Assembly (NCBI RefSeq): GCF_009905375.1
Contig: NC_133652.1
Span: 117,328,676-117,392,675, forward strand
Length of the DNA: 64,000 nucleotides
From: Apium graveolens
Lineage: Eukaryota; Streptophyta; Magnoliopsida; Apiales; Apiaceae
Reading direction: 5' to 3'
Each line of letters starts with the position of its first letter. Positions within the stretch are counted from its first letter, which is position 1. Below, piece after piece: positions 24,046-36,700 of the stretch. The notes under the pieces are model-generated. The model searched no databases. It was not told the DNA's origin and saw only the letters and a list, made by a program, of their open reading frames with translations. Made by a program: the position numbers and the translations under genes.

Positions 24046-25513
24046 TGATAAGTGGATTTTATATCCACTTGGAACGCTTTATTACAAGCTTAAATTGGTA
24101 TTTTGGACTCAAGTTGTTGGTATTTTGATGTGTTTTTGTGTTATTGCATTTCAGGTATCAGTTATATGAAGAAAAGATCTTTTAAAGGAAATATGATAAA
24201 AAGTGATCAGATTTGGAAGCCAAGGCCATTGTCAAGTTGTAGAGAATCTCGTTAGCTTCGTGTGAGCAGTTGAATCGCCTAATTTTGACGAGTAGAACTC
24301 AAGTTATGGCCAAAACAAGATTCATCAGAATTTTTTCCAGAAAGTAGCTGAGCGCCCGCTCAGAGAGCTGAGCGCCCGCTCAGGAGAGCTGAGCGGCCGC
24401 TCAGGGCGTGGCTGGTCGCTGATTTCACTGAAAAAGCCTTTTTTGAGTGGAATTTGACGATTTTAAGGGTCCAGGTCCACTAGGGGCGTATATATACTTA
24501 AAAAAAGGGTTTTCATCATCCAGGAAGATTGGGATACCAAGGAGAAGACCTAGAAGCACAGAACAACTCTGAAAAAGAAGATCCTGTTTTCAACTTGTGA
24601 TTCTTTGAATTAGTTGTAACTTTGGATGTTCATTTTCGTTCTTGTTGAACCTAGATCTCGTTTATTCGTACTTTGATTATTATTTAGTTTATTAAGACCT
24701 TGTTTTATACCATACTTTCATATGAACCCATGGTGACGATGAGTTCTATTATGGGCTAATCGTTATCATGAGATTCTAGCGGATTTACTTATGGATTTTA
24801 ATAATTAATTTGTTTTGATATCTTAGTGTGTGGTGATTGATTGATATCCTAGTATTGGTTGTGCTTATTCGTCTTATGTGCGTAGATAATATATAAGATA
24901 GCGTGTTAATCTCTATTGAAGCGACAGTGAATATAGAGGTTTAGAACTTGCCATGCTAGCATAGGTTCATGTATTGTATGCATGATTAGTGGGTAACTCT
25001 AGCCGTTTTACTTGCCCTATATGATCATTGTGGATAACTTGTGCTTAAACCGTTATATTGTCAAATTCTATAGACATATAGGGTCTTAATATAATTGGTG
25101 CCTATTCAGCTTCTATCTATTTTGTGGATGTCTGGTAGAATGGTACTCGTGCAACGAAAGTTGGCGTTTATCAGTTTCGTGTTATCTGATTTGTCATCAC
25201 CATCACATGCTAAGGTTAAAAACAATAAGGCTATTGAATGAAGTAGTAATGAATTTAGAATCCCATGTTTGTCATATATAGTAATTCGACCTCAATTCTC
25301 TTAGTTAATGTTATTCAGTATAATCTCTTAGTTTAATAAAAACCCAATTTGTTATTTGTCTTAGCATTGAGCGATAACCATACATTGTTGCATAGGTGCA
25401 TAAATTGAACTTAACCTAAACCAGTCTCTGTGGGAACGAATCTGATTTATATCTTATACTACTTGCGAACGCGTATACTTGCGTGTATTTTAGCGCGTGT
25501 TTTCGCCCTAACA
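24046..25513 (+). repeat. 3' LTR of Athila-like element 1
   Basis: 1,468 bp. It carries three copies of the palindrome-type unit (24348-24363, 24368-24383, 24389-24404). The first two read CTGAGCGCCCGCTCAG, which is not a perfect palindrome; the third is the perfect CTGAGCGGCCGCTCAG found in the 5' LTR. Confidence 0.92.
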
Positions 25514-25523
25514 TCTGCCGCTA

Positions 25524-25697
25524 CGGTTAAACCTCTTTAAAATAATAGGGTCGGGACCGAGAAAAATATTATTTTAGCGATTTTATTACTTTATTGACAT
25601 TAAAAATATACTGTGTTTATTATGTTGGCACCGGAAAAAAATATTATTTTAACGAGGTTATTTCTTTAACGATTATTAATTAATCGAGGTTCAACTG
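25524..25697. mobile_element. probable MITE (TACAGTTAAACCTC-type, TA target)
   Basis: The ends are inverted: the left reads TACGGTTAAACCTC and the reverse complement of the right reads TACAGTTGAACCTCG, each including a TA outside the element. Inside, GGACCGAGAAAAATATTATT and GCACCGGAAAAAAATATTAT form an internal repeat. This layout matches a widespread plant mariner-type MITE group with such ends and a GGGACCG interior. It lies a few bases from the end of Athila-like element 1. The remainder, 25698-25935, shows nothing identifiable. Confidence 0.55.
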
Positions 25698-25940
25698 TAC
25701 TTATAATTTTTTAAAATTTGTGCCACTAATAATTAAAACAAAAAAGTCCAATATATACCCAATAAAGGATTTTTTTATCGCATTTTGAATTAAAAATATT
25801 TAAAATAATATCGTTAAAAAAGACCTTTCCTTTCTGAACTAAACCGCTATAAAAAATAAAAATAAGTGAAATTCTTTATTATGCATTTTTAACTTTTTGT
25901 TATTTTTATGGCGATGCATAGCAAACTTGCGTTTATAAAA

Positions 25941-26508
25941 TGTTAGATATATTTGTGATGTCATGTCTAATCTGATTTGTTTAGTTTCAAGACTTATTAT
26001 CAGAATATCATAACTTAACTGGAAATTAGAACTTACGGAAGACAGGAAGTTATCAGAACTTAAGGCGTCAGAACTTATATAAGAACTTAAGTGCGGATAC
26101 ACTTCAGGGATGAAAATCGGCTGATTTACAGGAGAGGATCTGGATTAAACAAAAGAAGATATGCTTTGAGAGTTGGACAACTAAAGGACTACAGAAGATA
26201 ATATATGATTGATATATTTTAGGAAGAGATATATTTCATATCAATTAGAAGATATCTTGTAACTGTGAACTATATAAACATAGATTAGGGTTTACACTAT
26301 AAGTGTTATCATTCTCGAGAATATTATTTATTGTAACCCTGGCAGCTCTTAGTGATATCATACATCACTGAGAGAGTAGATTAAACCTACTGTAACAGAG
26401 TTTGATATATTGAATAAACTTTTTTTCTGTTACATACTTGTGTTCATAATCAAATTGATGGTAGATACTATATTTAACCCCCTTCTATAGTATCATTGAG
26501 GCCTAACA
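25941..26508 (+). repeat. 5' LTR of copia element 1
   Basis: It contains a TATA-like box CTATATAAAC at about 26270-26279 and several copies of the motif TCAGAACTTA between about 26000 and 26095. Confidence 0.94.
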
Positions 26509-26510
26509 AG

Positions 26511-26522
26511 TGGTATCAGAGC
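26511..26522 (+). other. primer-binding site (tRNA-iMet)
   Basis: TGGTATCAGAGC lies two bases after the 5' LTR, the standard primer site of plant Ty1/copia elements. Confidence 0.9.
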
Positions 26523-26570
26523 CAATCTGTTAAGCTTACAAACAGTTAAGATCCAAACAAACAATCAATC

Positions 26571-28908
26571 ATGTCTGAACAAGCAAAAATACCAGACCCT
26601 CAAGAACCTGCAAAGGTTCAACCCATTCAAAACACCAGTAGATATGAAACCATCAGGGTTCCTATGCTCAGAGTGTCTGAGTACCCTATATGGAGTGTGA
26701 AGATGACCATGTTTCTGGAAGCTACAGATCCAGAATATTTAGACAGAATTAATGATGGTCCACACAAGCCCACAAAGCTTTATGTTGCAGTTGGGAATGA
26801 GCCACAGAGGATGATTCCCAAGGAAAAGAGAGAATACATCACTGAAGACATCTCTTCACTATGCAAGGATGCAAAAGTAAGACATTTGCTTCATAGTGCA
26901 CTTGACAATGTCATGTCAAACAGGGTGATTGGATGCAAGACTGCAAAAGAAATATGGGATACATTGGAAGTGAGATGTCAAGGAACCAATGCCATAAAAA
27001 AGAACAGGAAGACAATACTAACATAGGAGTATGAGCACTTTGACTCAAAATCTGATGAGTCACTAATTGATACATATGACAGATTTACAAAGCTGTTGAA
27101 TGATCTGTCACTAGTGGATAAGGAATATGACATAGAAGATTCAAATTTGAAATTTCTACTAGCTCTTCCTGAAAAGTGGGATTTGAAAGCTACTACAATA
27201 AGAGACAACTATGAACTTGCTGATATGTCTCTTGATGAAATCTATGGGATGCTCAAGACTCATGAACTTGAGATGGAGCAAAAAAAGAAGAGGCATGGAG
27301 GGAAGTCTAAGACAGTTGCTTTAAAGGATGAAGAAAAGCCAATTATTTCTAGGAAGGCAGAAGGAAAGGCTCTCATCATATAGTCTGATTCAGAGTCATC
27401 AGATTCTGATGATGATGATCCAGAACCTGAAAATTTATCTGAAGTGGATGTTGATGCAGAGATGATGCAACTGTGTGCTCTTATGGTGAAGTGTATCACA
27501 AAGATAGCCTACAAGAAATTCAGAAAGGGTAAGAAGTTTTCCAGGAAAGGTGGAAGTTCTGACAAGAGAGGGTTCAGAAATACTGAAGGAAAAAGAGGAA
27601 AGTCTGACAATAGGAGACAACTCAAATGTCAAATGCTACAATTATGGTGAAAGAGGCCACATCTCTCCTGATTGCAAGAAAGGAAAAGGTGATAAAGGCC
27701 AGAAACTTATCACAAAGAAGAAAAATTGGGCAGACACTTCAGAATCTGAAGAAGAGGTGAACCATGCCTTAATGGCAAATGCTGATAGCAGTTCTGATGC
27801 TGCTAAACTAGAGGTACCTCTATCAACTCTTGCTTTTGATACATATGATATTACTGAGTTGAGATTATTTCTGAAAAATATTTATATTAGCTATAGAGAT
27901 CAGACTTTAGAGAATGAAAGATTAAAATCTGAAAATCTAAAGTACAAAAACAGAAATAGCTATCTTGAAGAAGAGTTAGTCAAGATGAACATTATTCAGA
28001 CAGAGAGAGATAATATTGTGTATGTTAAGAATGAATTGCTTAAACATAATGATTATCTAAAAACTGAATTAGAAAAGGAAAGAGAAATCATCAGGACTTG
28101 GACTAACTCAGGCAGATCAACTCAGAATATTCTAAGTAGTGGAAACTGGAAAGAGGGGCCAGGTTATAAAGATAGTAAAATTGAGAAAGGGACTTTGCCA
28201 ATTAAGCCAACTGCTATCAAACAGACTATAAAGCCAAAGGTAAATCCTGTTAAATTTGTTGTAAAAACTGTTGTGTCTGATTCTGAAAAGATGAAAGACT
28301 CTAAAACAGAAGTCAAAGAAAAGTCAACTTCTGACAAATTAAAACAGGATAAACCAGCTTTAGTAAACATTGGCTTAATGACAAAGAAGCAGCTTAAGTA
28401 TAAGCTGAAAGATATTAAAAATGTGAACAAGGTAAAGGAAGCTAGGAAAAATAGGAATGGAAAGGAAGGTGTGAATAAAAGTAATAATTATATGCCTGTT
28501 CCTAATGCTCCTAGAAAGAAATTCTATAATTGTGGAAACTCTAACCATCTTGCTTCTTTTTGTAGGAAAAATAAAGATATAAACTCTTTACCTCCTAAAT
28601 AAGGAGTTAAGAGTCAGCCTGTTAGGTTTAAACCACAAAATCCTTGTTTTCATTGTGGTAGTTTATGGCATTCTATTTATACTTGTAAGGAATATCATAG
28701 TTTGTACTATGATTATTATGAAATAAAACCTTCTTTAAAGAAAGTTAGTGTAATTCATTCTAGTGTAAATTCTGATGCAAAGTCTGATATAAAGTTTGAT
28801 AAAAAGCATGTTAACATAAACTCTGAAACTAAATCTGCTGCAAATGATAACAAACTTAACAAGGCCAAAGGATCCAAGCAAGTCTGGGTCCTTAAAACTA
28901 ACCAATAG
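26571..28908 (+). pseudogene. copia element 1 gag with three zinc knuckles, broken
   Basis: Starts at ATG 26571. The capsid-type region shows SEYPIWSVKMTMFLEATDPE and LKFLLALPEKWDLKATTIRD (copia gag, UBN2-like). Stops occur at 27024-27026 and 27381-27383, and the frame shifts near 27640. Three knuckle-like motifs follow: CYNYGERGHISPDC (27634-27675, second Cys replaced by Tyr), FYNCGNSNHLASFC (28522-28563, first Cys replaced by Phe) and CFHCGSLWHSIYTC (28645-28686, intact CCHC). Between the first and second is a long coiled coil (LENERLKSENLKYKNRNSYL). A further TAA is at 28600-28602 and a TAG at 28906-28908. One knuckle is the usual number in copia gag, so the tripling is unusual. Confidence 0.85.
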
Positions 28909-30690
28909 TGGTCTTTATGATTGTAGGGTAACAGGAAAAATATCCTGGTTCTGGACAGTGGATGTTCAGGATATATGACTGGAAATAAAGCCCTGCTATC
29001 AGACTTTGTGGAGAAATCTGGCCCAGGAGTTTCTTATGGAGATGGCAACATGGGAAAGACTTTGGGATAAAGAAATATCAATCTTGGGAATATCATAATT
29101 GAAACAATAGCTCTTATCTCAGGACTTAAACACAATCTGCTAAGTATGAGTCAAATATGTGACAGAGGTTATCATGTGGATTTCTTTGAAGAACACTGTG
29201 AAGTTGTAAGTAATTCTACAGGCAAAGTGGTGCTAAAAGGTTACATACATGGTAACATATATGAAGCCAGACTTTCAACAAATTCTGATGGTTCTGCAAT
29301 CTGTCGGTTAAGCAGAGCATCAATTGAAGAAAGCTGGAATTAGCACAAGAGACTCTCTCATTTAAATTTCAACAATATAAATGAGCTAGTAAAGAAAGAT
29401 CTTGTGAGAGGACTGCCAAAATCAATATTTGCTCCTAATGGTCTTTGTGACTCATGTCAAAAGGCAAAACAAAGAAAATCTCCATTCAAGAGCAAAACTG
29501 AATCCACAATTCTTGAGCCTTATCACTTATTGCATCTTGATCTATTTAGTCCAGTCAATGTCATGTCTATTGCAAAGAAGAAATATGCTATGGTTATAGT
29601 GGATGAGTTCACAAGATACACTTGGGTGTATTTTTTGCACAAGAAGAATGAAACTGCATCTACTCTAACTGATCATGTCAGACAGCTAGATAAGTTAGTC
29701 AAAGATTTTTTTAAAATAATAAGAAGTGATAATGGCACTGAGTTCAAGAATTCAATCATGGAAGAGTTCTGGAAAGAGTAAGGAATAAAGCAGGAATTTT
29801 CTGTACCTAGAACTCCACAGCAAAATGGAGTTTTAGAAAGAAAGAACATGACTCTTATTGAAGCTGCATGAACTATGCTTGATGAAGCAAAGCTACCAAC
29901 CTACTTTTGGGCTGAAACTGTGCAGACTGCTTGTTTTACATAGAATGATACACTCATAAACAAGTATGGAAAAACACCATATGAGATGGTGAAGAAAAAG
30001 AAGCCAAATCTAAAATACTTTCATGTATTTGGATGCAAGTGTTTTGTTCTTAAGACTCATCCTGAGCAGCTGTCAAAATTTGATCTAAAAGCTGATGAAG
30101 GAATTTTTGTTGGATATCCACTTTCCACAAAAGCCTTCAGAGTCTACAATTTAAGAACAAGGGTTGTCATGGAATCTATCAATGTATCTTTTGATGATAA
30201 AAAGATTACTGGACTTGAAGATTTCAATGATCATGATCAGCTGAGATTTGAAAATGAAGATGTAAATTCTGATTCTGTAAATTCTGATGACCTAAATCCT
30301 GATCCTGTAAGTTCTGATGGGTTAAATTCTGATGTCATTGAAACTGTGGTAACCGCTCCAAAGGAAAATGCACCTATTCAGGGGGAGCATGCTGATGATC
30401 ATACCATATCTCAAGACTCTCAAGAAGCATCAAAACTAGTCACTGGCTCTTCAAGTTCTGATTCATCAAGTTCTGATGAGCCAAATTCTGACAATTCTGG
30501 AAACTCTAATTCTTCAATTCCTGAAGGATCCAACTCAAATTATAGAATCTCAGAGAGCATAATTTCATGGGGAGAGTCAAAAAATGTTGATGGAGACAGC
30601 ATGAATCATGGGGGAGGATCCAATTCTAGAGATCAACTTCCATATACAAGGAAGTGGACTAAATCACACACACCTGACTTAATAATTGGA
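28909..30690 (+). pseudogene. copia element 1 protease and integrase, broken
   Basis: The protease active site reads LVLDSGCSGYMTG (DSG at 28963-28971). Integrase starts with HKRLSHLNF and CDSCQK (the HHCC zinc site), then HLDLFSP, IRSDNGTEF and GVLERKN, which keep the three catalytic acidic residues. [12 protein letters not shown] and GIFVGYP mark the integrase C-terminal region. Stops are at 28918, 28924, near 29068, at 29341, 29779, near 29869 and near 29941. Several lie where relatives have Trp, Gln or Arg, as expected from C-to-T decay at methylated sites. The linker after 30230 is rich in NSD and SSSD repeats (TTCTGAT at the DNA level). Confidence 0.87.
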
Positions 30691-32300
30691 GATCCTGAAG
30701 TAGGTGTCAGAACTAGAACATCAACAACAAATGAATGTCTCTATCATTCCTTTCTATCTCAGACTGAACCAAAGAAAGTGGAAGAAGCTCTTCAAGATGC
30801 TGATTCGGTGCAAGCAATGCAAGAAGAGTTAAATGAATTTGAAAGAAATAAAGTCTGGACCCTAGTGCTAAGACCAAAGAACAGATCCATTGTTGGCACA
30901 AAATGGGTGTTCAGAAACAAAACTGACAATGATGGCATAATTACAAGAAACAAAGCAAGGCTGGTTGCTAAAGGTTACTCTCAACAGGAGGGTATTGATT
31001 ATGATGAAACATATGCTCCAGTTGCTAGATTGGAAGCCATAAGAATCTTTTTGATTTATGCTACTCACAAGGGGTTTAAAGTCTTTCAAATGAATGTAAA
31101 GAGTGCATTTCTCAATGGAGAATTAGAGGAAGAGGTATATGTTGAACCACCTCCAGGATTTGTAGATCCAAAATTTCCTAATCATGTCTACAGACTTGAT
31201 AAAGCACTCTATGGCCTAAAGCAAGCTCCAAGAGCATGATATGAAACTATGGCACAATTTCTTCTGGAAAGTGGATTTACCAGAGGAATAATTGATAAAA
31301 CTCTGTTCTATATCAACCATGGCAAGGACTTACTTTTAGTCCAAATCTATGTTGATGATATCATTTTTGGTTCTACAAATGCCAAACTCTGTGAAAAGTT
31401 TTCAAAGTTAATGCAGTCAAGATATCAAATGAGTATGATGGGAGAACTTAACTATTTTCTGGGACTTCAAGTCAAGAAAACTGAAGAAGGTACTTTCATA
31501 AATCAATCCAAGTACACCAGAAATTTACTTAAGAAATTTGGAATGCAAGACAGTTCTACTGCATCAACTCCCATGGCCACTGCCACCAAGTTAGATAAAG
31601 ATACTGGAGCATCAGTAGATATTACTAACTACAGAGGTATGATTGGCTCTTTACTCTATTTAACTGCAAGTAGACCTAATATCATGTATGCTACCTGTCT
31701 TTGTGCAAGATTTCAGGCTGATCCAAGAGAACCTCATCTAATAGTTATGAAAAGAATTTTCAAGTACCTCAAGGGTACAGCTGATCTAGGATTATGGTAT
31801 CTTGGGAATCAGATTTTAAGCTAATAGGTTACTCAGATGCAGATTTTACAGGATGCAAAATAGACAGGAAAAACACTAGTGGAAGCTTCCAATTTCTTGG
31901 AGGCAGATTGGTTTCTTGGTTTAGCAAGAAACAGAAATCAATTTCCACATCAACTGCAGAAGCAGAATATATTATTGCAGGAAGCTGTTGTGCACAGATT
32001 TTTTAGATGTAGAATCAGTTACTGGACTATGGGTTAGAATTTTCTAAAATACCTATTTACTATGATAATCAAAGTGCTATTTCTATGACAGGAAATCCAG
32101 TTCAACACTCAATGACAAAGCACATCAGCATTAGGTACCATTTCATAAGGGAACATGTGATGAAAGGTACAGTGGAATTGCATTTTGTTCCAACAGATCA
32201 ACAACTAGCAGATATCTTCACAAAACCACTATGTGAAACTACTACAAGACTGGTAAATGAACTTAGAATAGTTTCAGGTTCTTTCTCAAAATCAGTTTAG
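30691..32300 (+). pseudogene. copia element 1 reverse transcriptase and RNase H, broken
   Basis: RT motifs are [45 protein letters not shown] and the catalytic YVDDIIFGS at about 31348-31374. RNase H shows [28 protein letters not shown] and [15 protein letters not shown], ending DIFTKPL and a TAG at 32298-32300. A stop lies at 31237-31239 in a position that is Trp in relatives. The frame shifts near 31800, and two closely spaced stops follow near 32004. The copy is inactive. Confidence 0.9.
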
Positions 32301-33795
32301 TTTTTGTTCTCATACATCAGACTTTATGATCAGCGTTTACAGATTTTCTTATCTCAATGTAATATATGCTTAAATTGTAACATATTAAACACTGCTTATT
32401 ATCTGATGTGATTCTATAAACTCTAAAAGTGTTTTGAATGTTCTGTGACTATTCAATCCAATGAGGATTATCTTGTTAGATGCTGACTTAGTAGTCTTTA
32501 ACACACTGTGTATCCCATGTTTGAACAAGTTATTTATGTGGAAATCAATAACACAAGCAAATTATGATTTTGATTTTAGTCAAATTTACTTCCTGTATCT
32601 TATTACTAAGTCACAAACTAGATTATTGCTTCTTATCTATCAAATTCTGATGTCAGTAAATCTTAAAGATGAACTACATGCTTGATAAGCCTCACTTATC
32701 TGAAGAAAATAAAAGAAAACAAATTGAAATCAGGTACTCCTTTAAGATCTAGAGTAAATATGTGAAAGGGAAGATCCAAGTGTATTGCTGGTATTAAGTA
32801 ATATGCATTAGAAAAACAAATTAATTTTTCTTGGTGACTTTTAACATTCTCTTATTACTGGAGAAACATTCTCATAACAGCATTAATTCTGATGGCAGTT
32901 GTAACTCATTTACACTTAGAAGCCATTATCAAAAGAATTTCAAAAGATGCATAAAATAAGCGCAAAAAGTTGAGGTGGATTCTTGCATAACTTTATTCTC
33001 AGTAGACTTCACAATTCAAGAGAGATTTTAAGCATTTATCTTAGTTATGCCTTATTTCTAAGATATACTAAAGTTTATTAAGACTTTAATCTTTATCTGA
33101 TCATTTGCATATACACACACTATCACTCCATATGAATGATGAAAATTACTGTGGTGATTAAGTTGTTTATGATAAACAGTTAAGTATTATTTGCATAAAT
33201 TCTGAGGACAAGTTCTGATTTTGTTCTGATGATTAAACTTTGAAGAAACCAGTCAGTATTTGTGTGAAGAAACACAAAAACAGTCATTCACCTTTTTGAG
33301 TACAGAAGCCATGTTCTGATGATCGTTAAATTCTGATAATAGTCAAGTTCCGATGCAAATCCTGATGCTTACGTGGCATTATTTATTTACTTGACTTATT
33401 TTTGATATTTACTGTAATGGTCATATTTTCAGAAAATACTTAAGTGAGAAAAAAACATTGCTAATCTTTTGGTTAATGGGAAACGTATTTGTTTTGACAA
33501 CTGCATGTGCACAATTATTACTGCATATTTACCGTGCCCACTAATAATGTTTTGACTGATTACATGCTGCCATGTGTCAAATGTCGATTCTGCTTCAGAA
33601 ATTAGCCGTTGTAATTAGTGGAGAGAATATGTATACGAGAGATAAAAGATTTTACAATCTTTTACCTAATTTCTGACTCTTTTCTAATATCTCTTATTTT
33701 CTCTCACTCTCTTTTATCTTCAGACGCTACTTTCTTACAGGCATTTTATCAAACACTTTTTACACACACATTATTTCACTTAATTTCTCACAGAA
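32301..33795 (+). other. spacer between pol and the third ORF of copia element 1
   Basis: Non-coding. It carries repeated TTCTGAT or its variants (for example near 32644, 32885, 33199, 33219, 33226, 33315 and 33333), whose complement is the core of the TCAGAACTTA motif clustered in the LTRs. The last part, with TC-rich sequence and CTCACAGAAATGG, leads into the ATG at 33796. Confidence 0.6.
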
Positions 33796-36700
33796 ATGGC
33801 ACCAGAGGACGTTATCTTTAATGGAGCCAAGTTCGTCCCCAACAACTATATGGCTATTCTCAGCAAAGACGATGCTCCTTCAGATCTTCACTTCATTCAA
33901 GATTTTCTTGCTCGCAGTGAGATTGGGTATGCTTTGACCCAACCACAAGCACTCTCAGGAACATAAATACTAGAGTTTTGGAGGTCTGGAGTCTGTAATG
34001 ATGGTGGTGCAGATGGGTCTCCAAGCATCATTTTCACAACCGGGGAAGATGAGCACCTGGTTACCTTGTCTACTGTTCGACAAGCTCTGCATTTGCCATA
34101 AAATTGTACTTTTAATGATCAGATTGGGGATCCACTTCTACAGAGCATGATGGCCAATCTTGGTTATGAGAAAAGTTTGTCCAAGCTGGGACAACTGAAG
34201 AGGCCCTACATCAGAAGGGAGTGGAGCTTATTTTTTAATTGCATCACCAGAGCCTTTGCCAACAAATGCTCCAATTTTGATGCTATTCCAATTCTGAGCC
34301 AACAAATAGGGTATGCACTTCTTAATCAAACTCATTTTGATTATGCTACTGCTATTTTGGGTTTTATTGGGGATAGGTTGAAAGAGGACCCAAATACTGT
34401 TTACTTTGCTAGGTTCTGTCAGCTTATTTATAGTTTTTGTTGTTCTGATAAGCCCCAAGCCTTTAGTGACTTGATTCAACCTTTTAAACTTCAGAAAAGG
34501 GCATTCACATACTTGTTATCTGCTGATAATAAGAAATACATACTAAGACCTCTTCAAATTCCTCAATCTGTAAAACAATTGTTAGTAAATTCTGATCCTC
34601 ATACATACACAACTATATATCCTGATGTTGCACCTACACAGCCTACTACTTCTCAACCTCCACCAATCCAGCCTTCCAATACTCAACCACATCCTACTAT
34701 CAGAACCTACTATCAACCAGCACAATCCTCTCAACCACAACCATCAGCACCTACTATCAGAACCTCACCTCTCAAATCAAAAACTAAACCAACCTCTGGT
34801 ACTTCTCAAAAGGTGCTAGTTGTAAAATCTAACACATCCTCTAGGCCCAAAACCAAAAGAACTATCTCTGTGCCTAAATCTCCACCAAAGAGAAGAAGAA
34901 GGATGATTTTGAGAGATGAATCTGATGATGATGAACAAGTCTAGGTTCTTGTATCAGAACCTGTGACATTAGAAGCGGAAGAGGTAACTCTTCAGAAGGA
35001 GAATGAAGTTGAGGGTTCTGGGATTTTGAAAAGGAAAAGATCTTCAAATTCTGATACAGATCATATCACTCCACCATCTAGAAGATCAAGGAAGACTAGA
35101 GCAGGTGTGCATATTGCACAAATTCAATTTGAGGATGCTGAAGATGCTGAGGAAGGGGATCAGGAATCTCTGATCTCATTAGAACCTACAGTCATTGAAG
35201 CTTTGACAGCTCCACCTCAACCTGAAGACATTGTTCAAGACACAGTGATCACACCTCCTATCTCTCCATTCAAAGAAACTGCTTCAGTTGGAGATTCAGG
35301 GTTAAGTCCTAAAACTGATATTCACAGGTTGAATATTCCAATTGTTTTGTATCTGGAAGCACCACCAGTAAAAGAGTCAACTCCACCTGCTTCTCCAATA
35401 CTAAATGCTGAAATTCCTACTACACCAATTTTGGATTTGGAACCTGAAGATCAGAATTTGGAAACAGAAGCTCCAGAATCTCCTTCAGTTACACACACTA
35501 TGGTGTTATTAGAAGATGATGAGATTTTATCAGATTCTGGAGACAATGCTCCGGCAAGTGCTCCAGTAAATGCTCCAATTCTTGGCAAGGAGGCCCTGCT
35601 TAAATTTAATGAAGAAGATGCTCCTGTTCCATGGGAGGAAACCTTTATATGAGTTGAATGGACAAAGAAGTGGAATGAAACTGACTTCATTCCCAGCTCA
35701 ACTATTTAGTCAGAACATGTTTCAAAAGCTGATGAGTTGCTGATAAATTTTGACTTCAAAACACAACTTAAAGTCATTGCTCTCAGTACTAAAAATCTTC
35801 AAGGTCTACACTCCAAGACTCATGAAAAGGTTGATAAACTTCAGGAAGCAACTGATAAGCTAGACCTGATGCTCAAACTAGACAAGAATAGGTTTATCAG
35901 ACCAATTCAAGAAAAAGTGGAAGCTATTGAGCAAGTTCAAATCAAGCAGCAGGCCCAAGTAGATAAGGTATTGCAGAATCAAGCCTCTCAACAAACACAG
36001 CTCAATGAAATCCAATCTTCAGTGGAACTCCTTCTTTCACTACTCCTGACAGATGATGCCAAAAAGGGGGAGAAGGTAGTTAAGTCCAAATGCTCACCAA
36101 TCAAGACACTGAAGAAAAAGGATGATCATGGTGATGACCAGGGAAACTCTGATAAGAGTAGAGGTCACAGTCAAGGAGATCAATTGAGCAGGATTCCTTC
36201 TCAACAGACAGGTTCTCATCAGAGATTGTCTGGTTCTACTCAAAGGAGGGATAAGGAAGGAAAGAAGCCTACAAATCAGGATGTTCCCTTGTTGATCACA
36301 AATTCTGATGATCAAGTTCTGACAATTACTTCTGATGTAATGATTCAAGCTGGAAGCCAAGATTCACAGAATTTTTTGCAGACTGAAATTCAAGGGAAAG
36401 AAAACAACATTCTTTTACAAGGATCCCAAAATTCAAACTATTGATGAAGAACTGGCCAAAAGACTATTCCTTAAGGATAATCTAGGAGTGGATTTAGAGG
36501 AATTAAGAGAAGAAGAAGCTAAATTTGCTGCTGAGAAGAGCAAACCAAAGTCAAAAGTTTATGATGCTAAAAAGTCACCAAGGCAAAAAAAGAGGATTGT
36601 GATAAAGAAAGATTTGCCACAGAGATTCCTAGATCAAGTACTAGATCTCAAACTACTACTGATTCCAAATACAAGGGAAAATGAAAAGTTGGGGAGACAG

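Larger units (their letters stand above)
18649..25513 (+). mobile_element. Athila-like Ty3/gypsy LTR element lacking RT and integrase
   Basis: The LTRs (18649-20095 and 24046-25513) begin TGATAAGTGG and end CCTAACA. A 5-bp target duplication, TCTGC, is at 18644-18648 and 25514-25518. The primer-binding site TGGCGCCGCTGCCGGGGA at 20102-20119 matches the tRNA-Asp type used by Athila elements, and a polypurine stretch TTTGGGGGTG precedes the 3' LTR. The internal region is under 4 kb and encodes only decayed gag and protease, so this is a non-autonomous derivative. The LTRs differ by roughly 3% by eye plus one repeat-unit gain. It inserted two bases from the end of the retroposon's 3' duplication. 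Confidence 0.92.
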
